This document shows positions 1 to 9,600 of a stretch of DNA of 33,810 nucleotides, piece after piece. Each line of letters opens with the position of its first letter. Position 1 is the first letter of the stretch. The notes under the pieces are model-generated. The model saw only the letters and a program-made list of their open reading frames with translations, was not told the origin of the DNA and searched no databases. Source of the stretch: Saccoglossus kowalevskii (taxonomy: Eukaryota > Hemichordata > Enteropneusta > Harrimaniidae); NCBI RefSeq assembly GCF_000003605.2, contig NW_003156237.1:177705-211514 (forward strand), given 5' to 3'. Both the position numbers and the translations under genes were made by a program.

Positions 1-314
1 CAGGGTACTCGACCGTAATTAGCCAGGGTACTCGACCGTAACTAGCCAGGGTACTCGACTGTAACTAGCCAGGGTACTCAGCTGTAACTAGCCAGGGTAC
101 TCAGCTGTAACTAGCCAGGGTACTCAGCTGTAACTAAGCCAGGGTACTCAGCTGTAACTAGCCAGGGTACTCAGCTGTAACTAGCCAGGGTACTCAGCTG
201 TAACAAGCCAGGGTACTCGACTGTAACTAAGCCAGGGTACTCGACTGTAACTAGCCAGGGTACTCGACTGTAACTAGCCAGGGTATTCGACTTTAACTAG
301 CCAGGGTACTCAAC
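1..314. repeat. 23-bp minisatellite, about 13.6 units, cut by the window edge
   Basis: Thirteen full units and one partial unit of a 23-bp repeat (core CAGGGTACTC, then GTAACTAGC). Units 1-2 carry CGACCG, unit 3 and units 10-12 carry CGACTG, and units 4-9 carry CAGCTG at the same place. Two units are 24 bp (an extra A). The array starts at base 1, so its true length is unknown. It lies upstream of an exon of the sorting nexin gene and is therefore probably intronic. Confidence 0.97.
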
Positions 315-527
315 TAATGTTATATTGATTTTATTTCTTATATTTGAGCATAAAAATTCTAAGCGTATGCACTACTATTAGAACAAATACAGTATTCGGA
401 TTAACAGCATGCCAATCATGGTTAGCGAGTGACTGGAAGCGAGATATTAGCAGAATGTTAATGAAGAGTGGCTAACCAGTGGAATAGTTATCTGGTATCT
501 TAGCATACATGTTATTTTCTCTTTCAG

Positions 528-697
528 GTGGTTAGAGATACAGGTCAGTGACCTGACAACCCCGACAAAATGGGCGTTTTATATCTCAGAGTTAAGAGAA
601 GCAATATGGAGTAAGAAGAAAACCAAGCCGAGAACAAAAGATGAGAAACATGAAATCAAACAACTTGCTCATCAAAGTCTGTGTGAATTCTTTCCAA
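528..697 (+). CDS. SNX19: Sorting nexin exon (antepenultimate), start of the Nexin_C domain
   Basis: Acceptor CTCTTTCAG ends at 527 and donor GTGAGT starts at 698. The exon is 170 nt. Its first base completes a codon begun upstream and one base (A) carries over. The only open frame encodes the start of the Nexin_C domain followed by a Lys-rich loop. Confidence 0.8.
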
Positions 698-1746
698 GTG
701 AGTACAGATTTGAATGTTCACGCATCATACTTTGGCTTTATAACTGCCTTTTTCTGATTTCATCACAATAACCATTGTCTGCCATTGTTACACTCACTTT
801 TCACTGTTAAGCAATTCTCTTTATTTACTTTTGTTACTATATTTGCTCTATAGATGTCCACAGAAATAAAGAGTTGCATTTATTGTATACTGGGCCATTA
901 ACATGATTTATTACAACCATAAACACACCTATCAAGTGTAAATATAGTACAGACGTTTTAAAACACTGCAACTTGTCATTTACTATACAGCTTCACCATG
1001 ATTGTTCACAGTGAAATAATTTGGATAATATTAAAGAAAATATATTTTTGAAAATTATTTTTTATTTATTGTTCAGGTTTACTTAAAACCATAGTAGGCG
1101 AGGATGAGTACAGATTGTCACTGGAGGATGCTTTACAATCATTACAACATGAAAGAATTAACAGGTAAGGATTCACTTGCAAAACCAGTAACACCTTTTA
1201 ACTGTCTTTATCTTACCGGTTCCAAATATGTTAGGGTATGTTCATTATCTGTCGCCTATCTGCAACATTTTCAAAGGGCAAACTATACCGTAAAATCTTT
1301 ATTAAAAGCCGCATCTCTAATAGAAGCCGCACCCATTCTTTTTGAATAATTGAGACCCAAAAATTCATTATTTCTCATATGTGTAGATGCTCTAATAGAA
1401 GCCGCATCCCCTCTGTTGCATTGTACCATTTTAATAGAAGCCGCAGCTTCTAATACAGATTTTACAGTAATAGTTTTCCTATACTTTTGTCTGGCTACAA
1501 TTTTCTAGACCTGGATTGGTGTTACTCACATAGGCAACACTTATACGTCAAAGGGCACTTAAAATGTGCTTGTCCTGGATGGATGTTGCTTCCATAGGTA
1601 ACTATATAGGTCAAGTAACCATTTTAAGTGTATCATTTTCTTTTTTCAGGAACTTTTTGTTTATTATGCTGGATATTGCCATGGATATGATTGCTCCAGA
1701 AATTAGAACAATGAAATTACAGCATAGTCTACTGGAAAAGAAATAG
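528..1746 (+). CDS. SNX19: Sorting nexin, SNX19-like, C-terminal (Nexin_C) end; partial gene, last three exons
   Basis: Three exons, 528-697, 1077-1164 and 1650-1746 (TAG stop), join in one frame through GT-AG introns to give about 118 residues. The peptide runs WLEIQVSDLTTP, then LREAIW, then a Lys-rich stretch, then EIKQLAHQSLCEFFP, then EYRLSLEDALQSLQ, then INRNFLFIMLDIAMDMIAPEI. This is the pattern of the sorting nexin C-terminal domain (Nexin_C) shared by SNX13, SNX14, SNX19 and SNX25. The Trp-Leu-Glu start and the RLS...ALQSLQ...INR block look closest to SNX19 as I remember it. These proteins bind phosphoinositides through an upstream PX domain and act at endosome or ER contact sites. 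The PXA and PX portions would lie left of the window. An AATAAA follows at 1793. Family assignment is firm; the subfamily is less sure. The gene converges with gene A. Confidence 0.78.
1077..1164 (+). CDS. SNX19: Sorting nexin exon (penultimate)
   Basis: Acceptor TTTATTGTTCAG ends at 1076 and donor GTAAGG starts at 1165. The exon is 88 nt with 2 bases carried in and 2 out, and it encodes the SLLKTIVGEDEYRLSLEDAL helix region of Nexin_C. The ATG at 1104 is in another frame and is not a start. Confidence 0.8.
1301..1445. repeat. Four dispersed copies of a TAATAGAAGCCGCA-like motif
   Basis: The motif occurs at 1301-1313 (attaaaagccgca), 1317-1331, 1392-1406 and 1431-1445, with unequal spacing, inside the last intron of the sorting nexin gene. 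It is probably the eroded core of a repeat family. I do not recognise which one. Confidence 0.75.
1510..1637. repeat. Diverged tandem duplication, about 64-bp unit x2
   Basis: Copies begin with CCTGGATTGG at 1510 and CCTGGATGGA at 1574. Both continue through a CATAGG...AAC block, a GTCAA block and an ACTTAAAATGTG / ATTTTAAGTGT end. It is intronic and directly precedes the acceptor of the sorting nexin terminal exon. Confidence 0.6.
1650..1746 (+). CDS. SNX19: Sorting nexin terminal coding exon
   Basis: Polypyrimidine acceptor TTTTTTCAG ends at 1649. The 97-nt exon encodes RNFLFIMLDIAMDMIAPEI and a short Lys-rich end, then TAG at 1744-1746. The hydrophobic LDI...PEI helix is the conserved end of Nexin_C domains. 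Confidence 0.82.
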
Positions 1747-1792
1747 CATTTGACAAATAGAATCCACAATACAATGTCACTTTATACCGGTC

Positions 1793-1798
1793 AATAAA
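1793..1798 (+). terminator. Polyadenylation signal of the sorting nexin gene
   Basis: AATAAA lies 47 bases after the stop codon at 1746, giving a short 3' UTR. It is the first canonical hexamer downstream. Confidence 0.6.
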
Positions 1799-2004
1799 TC
1801 AGACTCCAGAACTATTGTTATATATTTATTCATATTCTTGTTATCATTGACACAGCTTTTTATTTTGATTAAATCAAGCAAATAATAAACCATGTAGTGC
1901 GAAATACATGTTACAAGAATATATTCTTTTTATTTTATTTCCTGTAGCAGTGAAATTAGATGTCCTATTGCTTCCTTAACCAAACTTACATTATTCAATC
2001 TAAA

Positions 2005-2219
2005 TACTGTAGAATACTTTATTTTTGTGTATGGAATTTATTTTCGCTATTTTCGCTTAAGGGATAATTCCGTGAAAATAAAATCCAGCGAATATGCTTT
2101 TTTTCCTATATTTCACATTAAATTCATTAAAAAATCAGTGAAAATAAATTCCATATCAAATGCCCAAAAAGCCTTTTCAGCGAAAATTAATTCCAGCGAA
2201 AATGAAGTATTTTACAGTA
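2005..2219. mobile_element. MITE-like element with about 45-bp imperfect terminal inverted repeats and TA flanks
   Basis: The left end TACTGTAGAATACTTTA followed by GGAATTTATTTTCGCT is mirrored by the right end, whose reverse complement reads TACTGTAAAATACTTCA and then GGAATTAATTTTCGCT. TA dinucleotides at both borders fit a TA target-site duplication. It is about 215 bp. The frame open through it at 2027-2290 is a by-product of AT-rich repeat DNA, with no transposase visible. This is a non-autonomous DNA transposon of uncertain superfamily. Confidence 0.7.
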
Positions 2220-2464
2220 TCTTTACATATCAAGTAATTTTTGTCGCTATAAATGTGTCTTTCAAAAATGAAAATATTTACAATATTTAAAATATTATCT
2301 TTAATATATATTATATCATTGTGTCACAAATACATTATTGCGATTGGACTAAGAACAAATAAAAATGATCACACAACAAATTTTATTAAAATTAAACATT
2401 TTGTTTCACATGCAATAGTATTGTAGAGTTTGTATTTCAGGGGCTTGATATTCTGCCAATCCTC

Positions 2465-2476
2465 GGGGGGGGGGGG
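2465..2476. repeat. Homopolymer run of 12 G
   Basis: Twelve consecutive G bases in otherwise AT-rich intergenic DNA. The exact length is likely to be a sequencing uncertainty. Confidence 0.9.
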
Positions 2477-2931
2477 AGCTACATCACAAGACGTTCCACA
2501 TTGCTAAGACGTGTACCACTGTACCACGTATTTCTACGGGCTCTGCCCATGCTGCTGAGGAATGCGGAACGCCGAGCGAAGAGCCGGTGGAAATTCGAGA
2601 AAACAATAGAAACTCAACTTTGAAGTAATCCTGAAAATCAAATTTATACGAGTTACACAGGGGTAGTCTTGTAACAGTGTTAAGGGGAGTCTCAACAACC
2701 ATCAATGTTTTTACAGTGATGGTTGCCATGTCCACCCCGAGAATACGCAAAGACTGTAAAGTACAGTCCAAAGTAACATTTAGTTGTGTTAAAACTACCA
2801 TGAATCTAAAATGTGCAGAATAATCTGTTTAAATATGTATTATATTTGAAATAGTTTTACTTATAGCAGTAAAAAGTAATTTGAAATGATTGGTGACAAT
2901 GATAATCTCTTTTAAAGTTGTGTGCAGGGAG

Positions 2932-3136
2932 TTAACCTTTTCACCACCAGATTTTTTTTGTATATTTCTGGACATAATTTTAGAACCAACATACAAAATT
3001 TGAGTCAATTTTCATTTTTGACACAAAAAATTTGACTAGTTTTGTTCCAATCTTCTGGAGGGAAAGTGCAGACTATGCACAGGACTATTTTGTGATTTTT
3101 TGACGAAAATAGGGAACTGGTGGTGAAAAGGTTTAA
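2932..3136. mobile_element. piggyBac-type MITE candidate with TTAA flanks
   Basis: Left border TTAA at 2932-2935 is followed by CCTTTTCACCACCAG. The right border reads CTGGTGGTGAAAAGG followed by TTTAA (TTAA at 3133-3136). The 15-bp ends are perfect inverted repeats, with one extra A at the right. TTAA target duplication and a CCTTT-like terminus are the piggyBac hallmark. The ~197-bp interior has no coding potential, so it is non-autonomous. Confidence 0.68.
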
Positions 3137-4267
3137 GCTGTATGCTGATATTAATTTCAATGAAGTCTATATGCCAAATCTGGTTGAATCAGACATACAC
3201 GTGTGTATGCTTATCACGTGTTCATGAGGTAGTTCATGTACACTAAGCAAATATTGCAACAAATTATATAAATATATTCATTTTATCTTTAATCTCAATA
3301 ATCCAAACATCTGTGATTGACATAAATTTATTTGATTAATTGATAGTTAAAATCTGATGATGCAATTACTATTAGTATTTTATGGACTCAATTAACACAA
3401 TACAAATTTTAGGTTCAATTGTAGAAGGAAATATTTATTATTGCTTTATATCGGTTGTTTTGGTGATATAAGCCCTACCATACTCACTCATTATACCATC
3501 TACTGTAGTCTGTTTCAAATTATTTTGTGTGTTTTAAAAGAAATCTTCATCATTTTAAACCTTTCATAATGTGCCACAGTCTGCATTCTAAAATGTTTTA
3601 CAATGTAAAATTCTAGATTATTTTACAATGTAAAATTATTATTATATTTAATTTAATTTATTATTATATTATTGCATTGCATTTTATTGGCTTTTAAGAC
3701 ATGTGGACTGGCATAAATAACACTTCTAACACACTTTGCCATTCACGAAACATATGTTAATGGCCATTCAGTTTGTTGCTATTTTATTTACTCTAACCTG
3801 GTTCTTTAAACTGGAAAGTTCTGTTTTTCTTTATTTTGTGTTACTTCATATCAGTTGCTTGTTTTACTAAAAACTTGTATCACTGTTTATTGTAATTTTA
3901 GTAGGAACATCAATTTTGTATGCCTGATCTAAACATTATAATTATACCTTGTTGCCATCAGTTATACCCAGTCATTATTACAAAACCTTTCAGGAAATAC
4001 TATAATTGTTCAAATAATTCATTTTCATTGCATGAACATGCAATAAATAAATTAATGTATGATACATACAATAGTGAAAAAGTCTGTTATGATTACTAAT
4101 CTGTTAAAACTAAATATTATAAGAACAATGAATTTCCCATAGTCATATTGATTGTCTGTGAGACATAGTGGAGCTCACATACCGACTGTGCTGTCCATTG
4201 TGGGATGTTTGATGTGTCAGGATGCTGATATCTGAAAGTTGTGGTTATTGGTGGCAGAGACATGTTC

Positions 4268-6618
4268 TCACAAAACACTGCATGACACTGACCTCCCTGG
4301 GGATGGCTGTACAGGTGGTCGATAACTTTGTTGAATTTTATGTTTAGCTGGATCTGTGTGTTTTGGCGGTGTGTTTTTCACTGACTCGGGTTGCAGGGGT
4401 ACTGGAGTGGAGGGTTTTGCTTGACGTTGCTCCACCTGACTTTCAACTTTAGCAGGTTCTTGTGGTTGCTCTGTAGTTGGCGCAGAAGGCACCTCATCTT
4501 CTGGTACTTGGTCTGCTACACCATTTTGTGTTACGGGAGATGGTGAAGACTCCTGTGCAAAGTCTTCTTTCGGGGGTTCTGGTGATTGTTCCCTAACAAC
4601 ATTTTCATCTTCCACAGTTTTGGAAACAGAAGGCTCAGAAGACTCTTCATCTACATCCTCTGTTGGGGTTTCTGATGATTGTTCTTCTAGAACAACGTTG
4701 TCGTTCACTGTGGGTGTTGGAGACTGTTGTGTTGGTGTTGAAACATCCCTCTGTTCTGTGTCATTCATTTCGTTTGACTGAATAATTTCTTCAGACTTGG
4801 ATTCCTCCACTTCTTTCTGCTCACACTGTGACTGTATATTTTGTACTTTGAAGAACATTACTCTCTCATCTGCTGTAGTTACAACAACTCTGTTAGTCTG
4901 TGGCAGAATGAACATTGTACTAATTAAAGAGTATCCCATAATATTCACCAGGTGCTCCCCAGATTTGGCATTCCATACTTTAAAAAATATTTCTGTTGAT
5001 GATGTCAGGATGAATTGGTCATCACCTGTTATTTTTGCATTCATCACTGTATTTGTATGACCCTTTAATACATGGATCTGTTCTAGAGACGAAACATCCC
5101 AGACCTTTGCTGTTTGATCGCTCGAAGCTGTGACAAAGAAACTATCATCAAATGACATTGTTATATCCGTGAAAATCTTCTCTTCATGCTCATGTCCGTT
5201 TCTCAGTTGACTTTCATGGGCTTTAGTTTCGCGAATATTGTTACCAGATTGAACTTCAAACATCTTAATTATTCCATTGCCATAACCAGTAACCAATATT
5301 TTCTCATCAGATGTCATGGCCCCACAAATCATAAAATCATTTGCATCATTGGGATTATAGTTATGGTTGTATATATCTTCTGCTGTGTTTAGATCCACCA
5401 TTGTCAGATGATTGTTGCACAGTAAGAGCATTCTCTGGTCTGTCAGTAATATAATATTACCTACCCCACTGTGTGGTTTGTACTTTTTCAATGTCTCTCC
5501 ATTGTCAATGTTATATAGGACAATTTCATCGATTTGTCTGCTCCCAGCAAGTAGAAGGCCAACACTGTTATTATTTGAAATCAGTAAACCATTACATGGT
5601 ACGTCTACCTGTGTTGATTTGTCTGTCAATGGTTCCAAAGTTTCAGAGTTGTATTCTGTCAAGTCATGACCACCTAATGAAAGCAATCTGTTCCCATTTA
5701 CAGTAGCCGCTATTCCGATACCTTTTGCATGCCCCACACTTTCACGAGATGAAATCAGCTGCCCTTCTGTTACATCATATAAAGAGATATTGCAACCATG
5801 ATTATCAAGTATGGCAACTCGTTTTTCTTCGTCAAGAGACACAACTCGGTTGACAATTTGCCGGAAATGTGGTTTTCTCTCCGCAAAGGTTTCACTTTCT
5901 TCTAGATTAAAATCTTCTTTCAAATTTCTGATAGATTTAGCGGTTTGTGCAAAACTTCTAATATTCCAAATTTTGATGCTCTTGTCAGATGACCCAGTGA
6001 TGGCGAATGTTGCTGGAGAATCATTTACAAAAACCATTGTATTAACTATGTTATTGTGTGAAAGATTACCCAAGGGTGTACATGTAATGCACATTAAGGG
6101 GTTATCACTCTGGTCCAGCTTCCAAACTATGCCTTTCTCAAATTTATCATGTCTTGTGATTATGGTTTCCCAACCATTCGTGTGATACAACTGCTTGATG
6201 CTCCCACCATGACCACCAGGGAATAGCACGTGTCGTACTATTTCATTGTCATCAGTATTGAAAACAAAAGCAGTCTCCACGTGACCATCATTTTTAAATA
6301 ATACATGTTTATGATTGTCCAGAAACTTTACAATACCAGCATTGTCGACTTCAACTTTACCCAGGTAAGTGAATTCACCATTACTGACATCTAATATACC
6401 TGGTCGGTCAAAATGAAATGCAATATAGCGACCATTTTTTGACGTGGACAGTTGCTTACACGGATTATGACGAGGGATGACTTTATCTCTTATTTCATGG
6501 ATGGACTGCCCGGTGAGTAGGTCCCAAATCTTAATACAGGGGTCCTGCTTATCACCACACGTGACCACTAGGTAGCATCCCTCAGAAGATCGTCCGACAG
6601 CAATGTCATTAATGTAAT
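4268..6618 (-). CDS. NWD2-like: Gene A exon 6: bulk of WD40 propellers, acidic tail and CaaX-like end
   Basis: Acceptor TTTTCTAACTCAG at 6619; TGA at 4268-4270. The first ~590 codons are WD40-like blades, for example VVTCGDKQDPCIKIWDLLTG, ITGSSDKSIKIWNI and VTASSDQTAKVWDVSS. After VMFFKV comes a 192-residue tail rich in Glu, Ser, Pro, Gln and Thr, with a twice-repeated ~30-residue unit (4517-4705), then a His/Lys/Arg-bearing stretch and the terminal Cys-Ser-Val-Leu (4271-4282). The tail has no counterpart with this composition in gene B. Confidence 0.92.
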
Positions 6619-9600
6619 CTGAGTTAGAAAAGTGAAGCAAAGTAATATTATTAAACAATAATGACACCCACAATATTTGTTTAATTCTAATGGTAGTGAT
6701 TTATAACAAATTTAATGAATTCTCTGTAGCAGGTCATCAAATGTGGAGAAGGGTCTAAAGCAAGATATTGTGTGAGACAAAGCCAGCAAACATTCTTGCA
6801 TCTAGACCCTTCTGTGATTCCAATATGACACTGTAGGGAATTCATTATTGATGCAAAACATCACCACCAACAGAAATTTAATTTTTTACTGAAATGAATT
6901 CACTTGTAAATAGACGTTTACATTATTGTATGATATGTTGTCATGAAAAAGGCATGACGTCATGAAAAACCTGTAATTCAGATACATGTCATCTATAACT
7001 GTTTGCTACATTATTGACAAAATTAGTTGCATATATAATGAATAATCTCAAAAGAAATTTTTGAAAATGCTATTTGCTATGTTACCTGCATGGGCTTCAA
7101 CTCTAGAATATAATTTCTGTCCATCTTCTAAGCTCCAAACCATAAAATAATGCCCACTCTTTTGAATATTGTTGTCCAATTGATCAGTGTACATTGCACT
7201 CACTGCATACTTCGAATCTGATGTGAATGTCATGTCACATTTACTGTTTCCCGTGTGACCTTCAAGTGTAAGGAAATGTTCGCCAGACTCAATATTCCAG
7301 ACGTTAATCTCATCACTAGTATCACTGTTTTTTTCTGAAATTATTTTATAAGAATACATAGTTAGCCATGTGAAGTGCCAGGAGGTATATACATTCACAT
7401 CATACACATACCAAATTTGGCGTATAAGCTTATTGATCATATCTTTTACATGTAATGAATTCGTTAGTAAATACATACTTAAAGTGAATATGAAAATGGT
7501 ACAATGAATTGCTAAATACAATTATGTACACAACCATTTTAAGTATATTATCCACCTGATCAAGATAACACAAATGGTAAATGTTAATGATAGTTTTTTT
7601 ATCATGATAACCCCTAAAAAACTTACTTGATGTGTAGCAATACGTTACTGTCATCAGGTTATTAGGAGCTATCCCAACATTGGCGATTGGTGATTCATGA
7701 TGGCCTTCTAGTCGATGTAGCAAACTGCTACCTTCTATTTCCCATACAATTGCTGTCTTGTCCTTTGAACCACTGACAATGTACATGTTGTCTGATGTAA
7801 CTGCCAAAGATGTAACTTCGTCTGTGTGTCCCAGCAGCTGGGTGCGAAGTGGGCCACCAGGTGGTGGGTAACACTGATTGTATGGGATGAGTGGGAGTTC
7901 CACAGACTCTGCTTGTTCCGCATCAGAAACCAATTGATGTAGAAACGTTTCCTTAGAATCTTTCAATCTACCAATAAGTTCAACTTTGAGATTATCAGGA
8001 TGTTCACGTATATTAGAAGCACCTAATCTCAGAGTATCACTGGTCAATGCGATTTCATCATCATCTTCGTACTTTGCAAGCGCCATAGTAAAATCTTGTA
8101 ACACTTCACCAAGAGACATGCCTCTCAATTTTGCCGATATAAACTGAAAGTTACATAGAGTATATTCCTTGAGAAGATCTGGATTTCTTGCATGAATAAG
8201 GTGGTAAGGGAGTTGTTCCAATTTACGAATGTTGAATTTTCCAGTTTCAAACTCGAGGGGCTGTGTAGAGACCATTCTGTCAGCTTCATCTTGTTTTTCA
8301 GTTTTGTTGAACTTCTTCATTTGTTCATCTGTGTATTCAAACGTTTTTTTCTTCCCACCACTCCATTTACCAATAAAGTACTCTGCGCAGAGCATATGCA
8401 ACTGTGTCACAAATTCAGAGTCGTGTAGATACCTTTCAGCTGCTACTTCAATAAACTGTCGATGATACCAGTATATAACGCGAGACCCTTCTGATTCTCT
8501 TTCTACCAGATAATCATTAATTTCAGCTCGAATACGTGTCCACAGCAGTTGTGGTATTCTCCGTGTTGGTGGTAACCAGTAAGCATACACATCTTGTAAG
8601 ACTTCATCATCCAGTGACAGTAAGTCTTCCAATTCAGCTTCTCCGATACCATTCTGTGAAATGGTCATGTAACTCAATGCATGGGAAACCAATACTTTGC
8701 CGTGATATTCTTCAAGGCGATCAAATATAATTGAAATCATGTCCTTAACTGATGGTTGTACATTGATGTTATCAGTTGATAAATACGATTGCCAGCTAGA
8801 TGCTTGGTTGAATAGCAACTTTAAGAAAAGTGGTAAACTACATTGTTGAATGGCATTAGATACTATCTGCTGCTGACCATCTGTATTTACTCTGTTAATT
8901 GACTTTAGCCATGACTGCATTATAAAAGTACTGTCATCAATAGAAAGTTTATTGACTTCTTGGTATCTTGTTTCTTCTGGTAGAATGGTCTTCAAAGTTT
9001 TAAGTATGCTGTGTTCCTCTGGTAGGGTTGATACGACCATAGCAACATGAGCTGGTAAGCGTCGTGGTAACCAAGCCATCCTATGTGCTCCTTCAACTGA
9101 TGAAAGCTGATCCAGAGAATCCAGAAAGATTACCAATGGCTTACTTTGTGTTGCGTATTGTAGGAGCTTTGGAAACAACTGAACCAGCTGAAAATATCCA
9201 TCTGGAATTTCTTGGGTTGTGTCGCCATATATACAAAGTATATGCTTGCATAAAGACTTCAATAATTGCCGTATACCAGTACTGGCCGGTGTTGTGCCCA
9301 GGAATCTTACTATTGATGCTGTATTATTGGTAACACACCACTCCGAGCCCGCTAGATAGGCTGCTTTAGCAATCACTGAAGTTTTACCACTACCAGACTC
9401 ACCATGTACAATTAAAGGAAATCCTTTCATAGAATTCTCGACGCATTCCCCTAAATAATCTTTGATGCAAGATAACAAATCTTCCCTCCCGTGAAAAGAT
9501 TGACATTTCGAGTCACAAAAAGTTAGATGCTGCAAAATCTCTTCATACACGGGGTGGTTACTGAGGTTGTTTTTGTCATCTTCCACGGCACGATCAATCA

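Larger units (their letters stand above)
1747..4267. other. Convergent intergenic region between the sorting nexin and gene A
   Basis: It contains the 3' UTRs of both flanking genes, two MITE-like elements (about 2005-2219 and 2932-3136), a run of 12 G at 2465-2476 and otherwise AT-rich DNA. No convincing coding exon was seen on either strand. The minus-strand open frame at 2484-2801 has no recognisable domain and no splice support. For gene A, a possible minus-strand AATAAA is at 3886-3891 (weak). Confidence 0.6.

Noticed and set aside
2484..2801. Minus-strand 105-codon frame as a gene.
   Set aside because: No domain, no splice partners, a poly-G run next to it and position between two convergent gene ends.
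7048..7521. Minus-strand 157-codon frame with a hydrophobic N-terminus as a membrane protein.
   Set aside because: Only 7086-7334 is coding (exon 5 of gene A). The hydrophobic part is AT-rich intron sequence upstream of an AATTTCAG acceptor.
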